5,806 bases of DNA. It comes from Thermoleophilia bacterium (lineage in GTDB: Bacteria > Actinomycetota > Thermoleophilia > Gaiellales > Gaiellaceae). Each line of letters starts with the position of its first letter. Position 1 is the first letter of the stretch. The DNA lies in contig JAICYG010000160.1 of NCBI GenBank assembly GCA_025934335.1, forward strand, positions 1-5,806, in the 5' to 3' direction. Made by a program: the position numbers and the translations under genes. Under the pieces are notes generated by a model that was not told where the DNA came from, did no database searches, and saw only the letters and a program-made list of their open reading frames with translations. Shown one piece after another: positions 1-5,736 of the stretch.

Positions 1-69
1 CGCGTCATCCAGCTCGAGGGCGGCCGCCTCGCCCGCGACGAGCGCCGCGGCGGGTACGCGGGCGAATAG
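1..69 (+). CDS. ftsE: FtsE, C-terminal end only (cell-division ABC transporter ATPase)
   Basis: Only the last 22 codons are in the window. They are open from base 1 and end at TAG (67-69). The peptide reads RVIQLEGGRLARDERRGGYA plus two residues. This matches the usual end of actinobacterial FtsE, where a V-I-x-L-E-x-G-x-L-x-R-D strand is followed by a basic, glycine-rich tail. FtsE is the cytoplasmic ATPase that pairs with FtsX and drives cell-wall hydrolase activation at the septum or side wall. The Walker and signature motifs lie outside the window. ftsX begins one base after the stop, the standard ftsEX arrangement, which supports the identification more than the short peptide does alone. 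Confidence 0.85.
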   Translation, partial: RVIQLEGGRLARDERRGGYAGE

Positions 70-70
70 C

Positions 71-955
71 GTGGGCGGCCGCAGCAAGCTCCTGGTCGGA
101 GAGGCATGGCGCTCGCTCGGGGCCAACCTCTCGACCACCGTGGCGGCGACGATGACGGTGCTGATCGGGATGTTCCTGCTCGGTCTCTTCATCGCGCTCG
201 GCACGTGGACCGTGTCGTGGTCGAACCACGTGAAGAGCGAGCTCGTCGTCAAGGCGTACTTCAAGGACTCGGCGACGCCCCAGCAGCGGACGGACTACGC
301 CGCGCAGCTGCAGCAGAACCCGTACGTGAAGGTCACCGGCATCAAGTACGTCTCGAAGGAACAGGCGTTCAAGATCATGAAGAAGCGCTTTCCCGAGATG
401 GTGAAGAACCTGCCGTCCAATCCGCTGCCGAACTCGCTCTCGGTGACCCCGAACAAGGCCGAGAACGTCGACAAGCTCTACGCGTCGCTCACCGGCGTGA
501 ACAAGGCGCCGTTCGTCGACCGCGTCACCGACGGGAAACGCGTCTCGCACCGGATCCTGCAGGTGGCGCACGTGATCGAGGTGGTGTTCACGCTCGCGAC
601 GCTGGTGCTCGTCGTCGCGTCGGTGCTGCTCATCTCGAACACGATCCGGCTCTCGATCTTCTCGCGGCGACGCGAGATCGAGGTGATGAAGCTCGTCGGC
701 GCAACGAACTGGTTCGTGCGCGGGCCGTTCATGGTCGAGGGGCTGATCTGCGGCGTCGCGGGCGCGCTGCTCGCGATCTTCTTCCTCGTGATCGGCAAGG
801 CCGTCGCCTTGCCCGCGATCATGCCGCACCTCTCGGGTGACGCCGAGGTGCACGCGCTCGCGTTCCCGCTCGTCGCGCTCGTGCTACTCGGCGCCGGCCT
901 CGCGCTCGGCGCCGTCGGCTCCGGGCTGACGATCCGCCGCTTCCTCCGCGTCTGA
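71..955 (+). CDS. ftsX: FtsX, cell-division ABC transporter permease-like membrane protein
   Basis: Encodes 294 residues, normal for FtsX (about 300). FtsX is the membrane half of FtsEX. It does not obviously transport anything; it transmits FtsE ATP hydrolysis to a periplasmic or extracellular peptidoglycan hydrolase. The topology is the family one: a cytoplasmic N-terminus, TM1 at about 25-48, an extracellular domain at about 50-165 with many lysines, then TM2 (168-190), TM3 (222-245) and TM4 (264-286). The loop after TM2, with SNTIRLSIFSRRREIEVMKL followed by VGATNWFVR, is the conserved coupling region of FtsX/MacB-type permeases. The start is GTG at 71, one base after the ftsE stop. There is no good Shine-Dalgarno, so translation is probably coupled to ftsE. 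No hydrolase partner gene follows; the next gene is an exoribonuclease. Confidence 0.95.
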   Translation: MGGRSKLLVGEAWRSLGANLSTTVAATMTVLIGMFLLGLFIALGTWTVSWSNHVKSELVVKAYFKDSATPQQRTDYAAQLQQNPYVKVTGIKYVSKEQAFKIMKKRFPEMVKNLPSNPLPNSLSVTPNKAENVDKLYASLTGVNKAPFVDRVTDGKRVSHRILQVAHVIEVVFTLATLVLVVASVLLISNTIRLSIFSRRREIEVMKLVGATNWFVRGPFMVEGLICGVAGALLAIFFLVIGKAVALPAIMPHLSGDAEVHALAFPLVALVLLGAGLALGAVGSGLTIRRFLRV

Positions 956-2619
956 CCGCGTCCGACTCACGCCTCGTCGTCGAGGTCGGCCGCCGTGGCA
1001 AGCTCGTCGTCGGCGAGCCGTACTTCACGCCGGGCGTGCCGCTCGTGCTCGAGTCGAAGGGGCTCGGCGACCTCGGTCCCGGCGACCTGGCCGTCGTGCG
1101 CACGGGTCGCGGTCGCGCCAGGGTCGAGCAGGCGCTCGGCTCGGCGTCGCGGATCGAGAACGTGCTCGAGGCACTGCTCGTCGAGCGCGGCGCGCGGCAG
1201 CACCCCTTCGAGCCGCACGATCCGCCGGCGCCCGTCGATCCGGCGCGGGTGGACCTGCGCGACCTGCCGACGTACACGATCGACCCCGACACGGCGAAGG
1301 ACTTCGACGACGCGCTCTCGTTCCGGCGCGAGGCGGACGGGATCCGCGCCTGGGTGCACATCGCCGACGTCTCGTTCTTCGTCGGTTCGGGCACGCCGCT
1401 CGACCGCGGCGCGTCACGCCGCGGCTTCTCGACCTACGTGCCGGGCACGGTCGCGCCGATGCTTCCGCACGAGCTGGCCGACGACCTCTGCTCGCTGCGG
1501 CCGCATCAGGATCGGCTCTGCGTCACCGTCGAGATCCCGCCTGCCGGAGAGCCGACCTTCTACCGCTCGCTCATCCGCTCGGACGCGCGCCTCACCTACG
1601 GCGAGGCGCAGCGGAAGGAGGCGTCGCCCGGCGCGCTCGAGCAGCTCGCGCTGAACGAGGAGCTCGCGACGGCGCTGCGGGCGAGGAGGTTCTCGCGCGG
1701 CGCGCTCCAGGTGCAGACGCCCGAGGTCGTCTTCCGCTTCGACGGCGAGGGAGGTGTTGCCGAGGCGTGGCTCGAGGGTGAGCCGCACGCCCACATGCTG
1801 GTGGAGGAGCTGATGATCCTCGCGAACGAGCACGTCGGGGCGTTCCTCGCAGCGCGTAACCGCGCGGCGCTGTACCGCGTCCACGAGCGGCCGGATCCAC
1901 AGGCCGTCGAGCACCTGCTCGCGAAGCTGGTCGACCTCGGAGTGCCGACGCCGCCCGCGCCGGAGCGGCTCTCACCGCAGCTCGCCGCGGAGCTGGCGGG
2001 GAACGCGTCGAGGCTCGTCGCGACCTACGTGAAGCAGGCGGGGCGCGGGAGGGAGGCGTTCCCGTCGCTCGTCCTGCGGGCGCTCAAGCAGGCGCGCTAC
2101 GACCCGAGGAACCTGGGCCACGCGGGCCTCGCGAGTACCGCGTACTGCCACTTCACGTCCCCGATCCGGCGCTACCCAGACCTGGTCGTGCACCGCGCGC
2201 TCCTGAACGAGCTCGGCCTGGCCGACGACTCCCTGCCGGACGACCTGCATCACCTGGCCGAGCACCTGTCGGCGCGCGAGCGCGAAGCGGCGCAGCTCGA
2301 GTACCTCGCCGACGAGATCTGCCTCGCGTGGCTCCTCGAGCGGCGCCTCTACGACCTCGGTTGGGACGAGCCGTGGCACGGCGAGATCGTCGGCCTGATC
2401 GGCTCCGGGCTCTTCGTCCGCTTCGGCGAGGTCTTCGAGGGCTTCCTGCCGGCGCGCCGCCTGCACGGCGAGTTCTTCGAGCTGAACGACCTCGGCACCG
2501 CTCTCTCGGGCCGCACCACCGGCCGTACCTACCGGCTCGGAGAAGCCATCGACGTCCGCGTCGAGCAGATCGCGCGCAACGAGGGCAAGGTCGAGCTTGC
2601 ACTCGCCGGATCGCGCTAG
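952..2619 (+). CDS. rnr: RNB-family 3'-5' exoribonuclease (RNase R/RNase II type), probable CTG start
   Basis: Processive 3'-to-5' hydrolysis of RNA to nucleotides, in the cytoplasm; RNase R also clears structured and non-stop mRNA. Read from CTG 952 it has 555 residues. The catalytic RNB domain opens with TIDPDTAKDFDDALSF. D111, D117, D119 and D120 are the metal-binding aspartates. It continues with VHIADVSFFV, a YVPGTVAPMLP block, ILANEHVGAF, ALYRVHE and HFTSPIRRYPDLVVHR (about 400-415), which carries the catalytic arginine region. A C-terminal S1/OB domain follows (about 475-553, with GSGLFVRFGEVFEGFLP). Only about 110 residues precede the active-site motif, so the N-terminal cold-shock region is much shorter than in E. 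coli RNase R, and there is no lysine-rich tail. The first ATG/GTG/TTG in frame is GTG 1036, but the 28 upstream codons look coding (RLVVEVGRRGKLVVGEPYF). CTG at 952-954 overlaps the ftsX stop. Family is certain; R versus II subtype and start are less so. Confidence 0.9.
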   Translation: MTASDSRLVVEVGRRGKLVVGEPYFTPGVPLVLESKGLGDLGPGDLAVVRTGRGRARVEQALGSASRIENVLEALLVERGARQHPFEPHDPPAPVDPARVDLRDLPTYTIDPDTAKDFDDALSFRREADGIRAWVHIADVSFFVGSGTPLDRGASRRGFSTYVPGTVAPMLPHELADDLCSLRPHQDRLCVTVEIPPAGEPTFYRSLIRSDARLTYGEAQRKEASPGALEQLALNEELATALRARRFSRGALQVQTPEVVFRFDGEGGVAEAWLEGEPHAHMLVEELMILANEHVGAFLAARNRAALYRVHERPDPQAVEHLLAKLVDLGVPTPPAPERLSPQLAAELAGNASRLVATYVKQAGRGREAFPSLVLRALKQARYDPRNLGHAGLASTAYCHFTSPIRRYPDLVVHRALLNELGLADDSLPDDLHHLAEHLSAREREAAQLEYLADEICLAWLLERRLYDLGWDEPWHGEIVGLIGSGLFVRFGEVFEGFLPARRLHGEFFELNDLGTALSGRTTGRTYRLGEAIDVRVEQIARNEGKVELALAGSR

Positions 2620-3248
2620 ACGAGCCGCCGCTCCTGCGCCCAGCGCGTCAGCTCGTGCCGCGTCGAGAGCTGCAGCTTGCGCAGGACGCTCGAGACGTGC
2701 GCCTCGACGGTCTTCACGGACAGGTGCAGACGGGCGGCGATCTCCTTGTAGAGGTAGCCGCGCGCGATCAGCTGCAGCACCTCGCGCTCTCGGGGCGTCA
2801 GGTTGTCAAGCTCCTCGTCCGATCCCAGCGGCTCTCCGGTGCGGAAGGCGTCGAGGACGAAGCCGGCGAGGCGCGGCGAGAAGACCGCGTCGCCGTCTGC
2901 GACACGGCGGATCGCGTCCGCGAGCTCGTCGCGGGAGATCGTCTTCGTCACGTAGCCGCGTGCACCCGCGCGGATGACGGCGATCACGTCCTCGGCTGCG
3001 TCCGAGACCGACAACGCGAGGAATTTCACGGCCGGGCGCTCCGGCGAGACGCCGGCGATCACTGCCTCGCCGCCGCCGTCCGGGAGGTGGACGTCGAGCA
3101 GGACGACGTCGGGGTCGAGCTCGCGGATGAGCGGAGTCGCCTCCGCGACCGAGCCCGCCTCGCCGACGATGTCGACGAGCCCGGCGAGCTCGCCGCGCAC
3201 CCCCGCGCGGAACAGCTCGTGATCGTCGACGAGCACTATGCGGATCAT
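2616..3248 (-). CDS. NarL/LuxR-family response regulator (LiaR-like)
   Basis: Encodes 210 residues: a receiver domain (1-118) and a LuxR-type helix-turn-helix (about 148-205). The receiver has the acidic pair D8/D9 in VLVDDHELFRAGV, phospho-acceptor D52 in VVLLDVHLPDGGG, S80, and K102 in GYVTKT. The output domain has LTPREREVLQLIARGYLYKEIAARL followed by LSVKTVEAHVSSVLRKL, the classic DNA-binding helices. It should bind promoter DNA as a phosphorylated dimer. ATG 3248 is fixed by homology to the MIRIVLVDD start and by a good Shine-Dalgarno 7 bases upstream. The ATG overlaps the kinase stop as ATGA, so the kinase is its cognate partner. It is the last gene of the operon. Its TAG stop interlocks with the RNase stop in CTAG. 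The specific target genes cannot be read from the sequence; autoregulation of the operon is a guess. Confidence 0.95.
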   Translation of the reverse strand: MIRIVLVDDHELFRAGVRGELAGLVDIVGEAGSVAEATPLIRELDPDVVLLDVHLPDGGGEAVIAGVSPERPAVKFLALSVSDAAEDVIAVIRAGARGYVTKTISRDELADAIRRVADGDAVFSPRLAGFVLDAFRTGEPLGSDEELDNLTPREREVLQLIARGYLYKEIAARLHLSVKTVEAHVSSVLRKLQLSTRHELTRWAQERRLV

Positions 3249-4318
3249 CTCTCTGCTCCTCTCGGCATCGTCAGCTCGACCTCGGTTCCGGTGCCCGGCG
3301 CAGAGGTGATGGTCGCGGATCCGCCCGCGCGGCGCATCCGCTCCTCGACGGAGTCCGCGATCCCGCGCCGGTCGGCGCCGACGCGCGCGCGGTCGAAGCC
3401 CGTGCCGCGGTCGCGGACGAAGACGGCGACGAGCGTCGGCTCCACCTCCGCGTACACCGAGATGTCGTCGGTCAGCGCGTGCTTGGCGGCGTTCGTCATC
3501 GCTTCGCGCGCGGCCAGCACGACCGCCGCGAGGGACGGATCGAGCGGCGCGTCTCCGGCGGTCGCCAGCTCGATCCGGGCGAGGTGCGCCTCCTCGACGT
3601 CGGCGACGGCCTCGGCGAGGGCGTCGGAGAAGGTGTTGGCGGTGCCGTAGCCGCTGCCGTAGAGCCAGCGGCGAAGCTCTCGCTCCTGCCGGCGCGCGAG
3701 GGCGCGGACGCGCGGCGCGTCGTCCGCGTCGCGTTGCACGAGCGCGAGCGTCTGCAGGACAGAGTCGTGGATGCGGGCGGCGATCGCGGCGCGCTCGGCG
3801 AGCCGGATCCGCTCTCCGCGCTCGGAGGTCAGTCGCCACACCCACGGCGCGAGCACGAGCACGAACGCGCCGACGAGGGCGCCGGGGCCGACAAATGCGC
3901 GCGAGGAGCCGATGTGCTCGAGCATCACGACGGCGCCCGCCATCGCGAGCGCGACGCCGGGGATGAAGAAGGAGCCGCCGGGGCGTAGCGTCGCGCCGCG
4001 GCGCGCCAGCAGAACGACGCCGCCGACCATCAGCCCGGCGCCGAGGACGACGGCGTCCGAGAAGCCGAGCGCGCCGAGCAGCGCCATCGTCGCGATGGCG
4101 AGGATCAGCACGGCGGGGAAGGCGTGGCGGCCGCTCGTCCAGACCCAGAGGGCGAAGTAGAGGAGGATCCCGGCCCCGCCGGCGAGCGAGAGCAGCGCGA
4201 AGACGAGGCGGACGAGCGTCGGATCGACGTCGAGCGCGGCCGCGATCCCGGCACAGACGCCGGCGATCACGCGGCCGCGCTCGCTCCGCTCGAAGCGCAG
4301 GACGGGGATCTGCGTCAC
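3245..4318 (-). CDS. Sensor histidine kinase with N-terminal PspC domain (LiaS-like)
   Basis: Encodes 357 residues. A PspC domain occupies about 8-62 (RVIAGVCAGIAAALDVDPTL followed by a hydrophobic helix), then more membrane segments at about 67-83, 88-105, 119-134 and 144-161. The cytoplasmic kinase core begins near 165. The HisKA_3-type H-box ARIHDSVLQTLALVQ puts the phospho-acceptor at H184. The HATPase domain has its N-box at REAMTNAAKHA (N276), D303 in VRDRGTGFD, a glycine segment RRGIADSVEERMRRAGG (about 317-333) and PGTGTEVEL. There is no sizeable extracytoplasmic loop, which fits an intramembrane-sensing kinase that reads a membrane partner. It starts at GTG 4318, overlapping the stop of the upstream LiaF-like gene (GTGA), and ends in ATGA with the regulator. 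It should phosphorylate that regulator at D52. The stimulus is unknown; envelope stress is inferred from PspC and LiaF-like context. Confidence 0.93.
   Translation of the reverse strand: MTQIPVLRFERSERGRVIAGVCAGIAAALDVDPTLVRLVFALLSLAGGAGILLYFALWVWTSGRHAFPAVLILAIATMALLGALGFSDAVVLGAGLMVGGVVLLARRGATLRPGGSFFIPGVALAMAGAVVMLEHIGSSRAFVGPGALVGAFVLVLAPWVWRLTSERGERIRLAERAAIAARIHDSVLQTLALVQRDADDAPRVRALARRQERELRRWLYGSGYGTANTFSDALAEAVADVEEAHLARIELATAGDAPLDPSLAAVVLAAREAMTNAAKHALTDDISVYAEVEPTLVAVFVRDRGTGFDRARVGADRRGIADSVEERMRRAGGSATITSAPGTGTEVELTMPRGAER
3256..3261 (-). promoter_or_regulatory. Ribosome binding site of the response-regulator gene
   Basis: On the minus strand GAGGAG lies 7 bases before ATG 3248, an almost ideal Shine-Dalgarno and spacing. 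It sits inside the last codons of the kinase gene and fixes the regulator start. The other two genes of the operon lack an equally good site, so the regulator may be made in excess of the kinase. Confidence 0.75.
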
Positions 4319-5154
4319 GAGGCTCGCACGACCTCGACGTGCCCGGCGCCGACGTTCGCGACGATCGTCAGCGTGCTCCCGCCGCCGGTCTCGAGCCGTG
4401 CGTTCCGCCCGTCGGCGTGGCGGCCGAGGGCGTCGATGGAGCCGGCCTTGACGTGCGCGGCGACGAGGACGTCGGTGTTGCGCGGGACGACGATCCTGAG
4501 CTCGCCGATCCCGACGTGCGCCTGGACGCTCGCGGGCGCGCCCGACGGCAGGTGCGTCAGGTCGAGGTCGAGCCGGCCGATGCCGAGGTCGTAGCCGCGC
4601 TCGGCGGCGGCGACGCTCGTCGGCACCGAGCTCTGGCGGCCGACGCCGTCGCCGAGGCTGACGTCGAACCAGGCGAAGGCGGCGACGACCGCAGCCGCCG
4701 CGGCGACCGCGACCAGCGCCAGCACGCTCGCCAGCGCGACGAAGATGCCGCGCCGCCGGGTGCTCGACCAGAGGAGCACGAGCCCGGCGACGACGACGAG
4801 GAACCAGGCCGCACCCGCACTCGGCCAGGTGTCCGCGCGGGCGAGCAGGGAGAGGACTGCGACCGCGACGAGCCCGAGCGCCACGAGGCGGATCGGGTGG
4901 TCACGCCGCTTGCGGAGGATGTCCTCCGCGATGGAGGCGTCCTCGCCCTCCTTCGGCATGACGAGGACCGCTGCGAGGTAGACGAGGATCCCGGCGCCGC
5001 CGAGCACGGTCAGCACGACGAAGCCGAGGCGGAAAACGGCGGGGGCGATGTCGAAGTAGCGGCCGAGGCCCCCGCAGACGCCGGCGAGGATCTTTGCCTC
5101 GCTGCTGCGCTCGAGCCGCTTGACGACTGGTGTGTGGAGTGTGTGTTCGCTCAT
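4315..5154 (-). CDS. PspC-domain membrane protein with LiaF-like C-terminal domain
   Basis: Encodes 279 residues from ATG 5154. A canonical PspC domain lies at about 12-68 (KILAGVCGGLGRYFDIAPAV, then the hydrophobic stretch ending in VLVMP). Further TM segments follow at about 87-104, 112-129 and 136-163. The C-terminal part (about 188-279) is built of repeated glycine-strand units: DLGIGRLDLDL, HVGIGELRIVVP, AHVKAGSIDALG and NVGAGHVEVVR. This resembles the beta-rich C-terminal domain of LiaF (cell-wall-active antibiotic response protein). In Firmicutes LiaF holds LiaS inactive until the envelope is stressed; a similar inhibitory or sensing role is inferred here. It is the first gene of the minus-strand operon and overlaps the kinase by 4 bases. 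An in-frame ATG at 5190 would add 12 basic residues, which I judge non-native. Confidence 0.85.
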   Translation of the reverse strand: MSEHTLHTPVVKRLERSSEAKILAGVCGGLGRYFDIAPAVFRLGFVVLTVLGGAGILVYLAAVLVMPKEGEDASIAEDILRKRRDHPIRLVALGLVAVAVLSLLARADTWPSAGAAWFLVVVAGLVLLWSSTRRRGIFVALASVLALVAVAAAAAVVAAFAWFDVSLGDGVGRQSSVPTSVAAAERGYDLGIGRLDLDLTHLPSGAPASVQAHVGIGELRIVVPRNTDVLVAAHVKAGSIDALGRHADGRNARLETGGGSTLTIVANVGAGHVEVVRAS

Positions 5155-5246
5155 GCCTCGAGAGTGCCGGGCGCGGGAGCGAACGACCATCCGGAATCAC
5201 CCTGGTCCGACCCTCAGCGTCCCCAACGCTACTCTCGGGGCCGGAA
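5155..5246. promoter_or_regulatory. Divergent intergenic control region between the PspC/LiaF-like operon and smpB
   Basis: These 92 bases must hold the promoters for the minus-strand signalling operon and for smpB. They contain a perfect 7-base inverted repeat, CGAGAGT at 5159-5165 and ACTCTCG at 5231-5237, the second copy overlapping the candidate smpB -10. On the minus strand TAGCGT (5231-5226) is the only TANNNT-type hexamer I would consider as a -10. No convincing -35 accompanies it. Confidence 0.5.
5207..5235 (+). promoter_or_regulatory. Candidate smpB promoter in the divergent intergenic region
   Basis: CCGACC (5207-5212) shares the GAC core of a -35 box. After 17 bases comes TACTCT (5230-5235), which fits the loose actinobacterial -10 pattern TANNNT. 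Transcription would begin near 5242, leaving only about 5 bases before the ATG at 5247, effectively a leaderless mRNA. That would explain the lack of a convincing Shine-Dalgarno. Both boxes are weak matches, so this is a suggestion only. Confidence 0.3.
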
Positions 5247-5702
5247 ATGGCCGAGAAGACGATTGCCGAGAACCGCCGCGCCCGGCACGACTACCAGCTC
5301 CTCGAGCGGCTGGAGGCCGGGCTCGTCCTGACCGGGACGGAGGTGAAGTCGCTGCGCGCAGGGCGGACGACGATGGGGCAGGCCTACGCAGACATCCGCG
5401 ACGGCGAGGCGTGGCTGAACGGCCTCGAGATCGCGGTCTACGAGCAGGGGAACCGCGCCAACCACGAGCCGGTGCGCGCGCGGAAGCTGCTGCTGCACCG
5501 GCGGGAGATCGACTCGCTCTACGGGATGGTGCGCGAGAAGGGGCTGACGATCGTCCCGACGCGCCTCTACTTCAAGGACGGCCGCGTCAAGGTCGAGCTC
5601 GCCGTCGCGCGCGGCAAGGAGCAGCGCGACAAGAGGCGCGACGTCGCCGAACGCGACGCCAAACGGCAGATGGAGAGGGCGCTAAAAAGCCGGCACGAGT
5701 GA
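5247..5702 (+). CDS. smpB: SsrA-binding protein SmpB
   Basis: Encodes 151 residues, the normal size. SmpB binds the tRNA-like part of tmRNA, delivers it to stalled ribosomes and places its C-terminal tail in the empty mRNA channel. The sequence shows the family landmarks in order: IAENRRARHDYQLLE, LVLTGTEVKSLRAGR, HEPVRARKLLLH, TIVPTRLYFKDGRVKVELAV, and the basic tail GKEQRDKRRDVAERDAKRQ. The tail is expected to fold as a helix in the decoding centre and mRNA channel. ATG 5247 gives the standard MAEKTIAENRRARH start; the open frame continues upstream to 5130, but that part does not look like SmpB. There is no strong Shine-Dalgarno, and a candidate promoter very close to the ATG suggests a very short or absent leader. 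ssrA follows after 34 bases, so the two trans-translation partners are adjacent. Confidence 0.97.
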   Translation: MAEKTIAENRRARHDYQLLERLEAGLVLTGTEVKSLRAGRTTMGQAYADIRDGEAWLNGLEIAVYEQGNRANHEPVRARKLLLHRREIDSLYGMVREKGLTIVPTRLYFKDGRVKVELAVARGKEQRDKRRDVAERDAKRQMERALKSRHE

Positions 5703-5709
5703 GCCGAGC

Positions 5710-5715
5710 TACAAT
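5710..5715 (+). promoter_or_regulatory. Candidate -10 element for ssrA
   Basis: TACAAT matches the bacterial -10 consensus TATAAT at five of six positions. It lies just after the smpB stop and 21 bases before the tmRNA 5' end. Initiation about 7 bases downstream would give a leader of roughly 14 bases, to be removed by RNase P. I see no good -35 match 16-18 bases upstream; that position falls inside the last smpB codons. The tmRNA may therefore have its own promoter in addition to read-through from smpB. Confidence 0.5.
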
Positions 5716-5736
5716 GCGGCGTACTGAACAACATAC

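Noticed and set aside
5..853. Long antisense open frame (282 codons) opposite ftsX
   Set aside because: Its translation is dominated by R, H, D and E with no recognisable domain, typical of the shadow frame of a high-GC gene; FtsX on the other strand is unambiguous.
2620..2656. Possible terminator stem ACGAGC/GCTCGT after rnr
   Set aside because: Six base pairs with a 25-base loop, no T-run, and located inside the coding region of the convergent regulator; no better than chance.
2328..3650. Plus-strand open frame of 440 codons across the rnr end and the regulator/kinase genes
   Set aside because: Low-complexity arginine/alanine-rich translation lying over three well-identified proteins in other frames.
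3249..3845. Upstream extension of the response-regulator frame into the kinase gene
   Set aside because: The extension is an out-of-frame arginine-rich shadow of the kinase. The regulator's receiver domain begins exactly at ATG 3248, which has a good ribosome binding site.
5130..5246. Upstream 39-codon extension of smpB
   Set aside because: It overlaps the start of the divergent gene and has no SmpB-like sequence; the family start MAEKTIAENRRARH is at 5247.
4339..5331. Plus-strand open frame of 330 codons opposite the PspC/LiaF-like gene
   Set aside because: Acidic and arginine-rich shadow translation without family motifs; the minus-strand protein has clear PspC and LiaF-like features.
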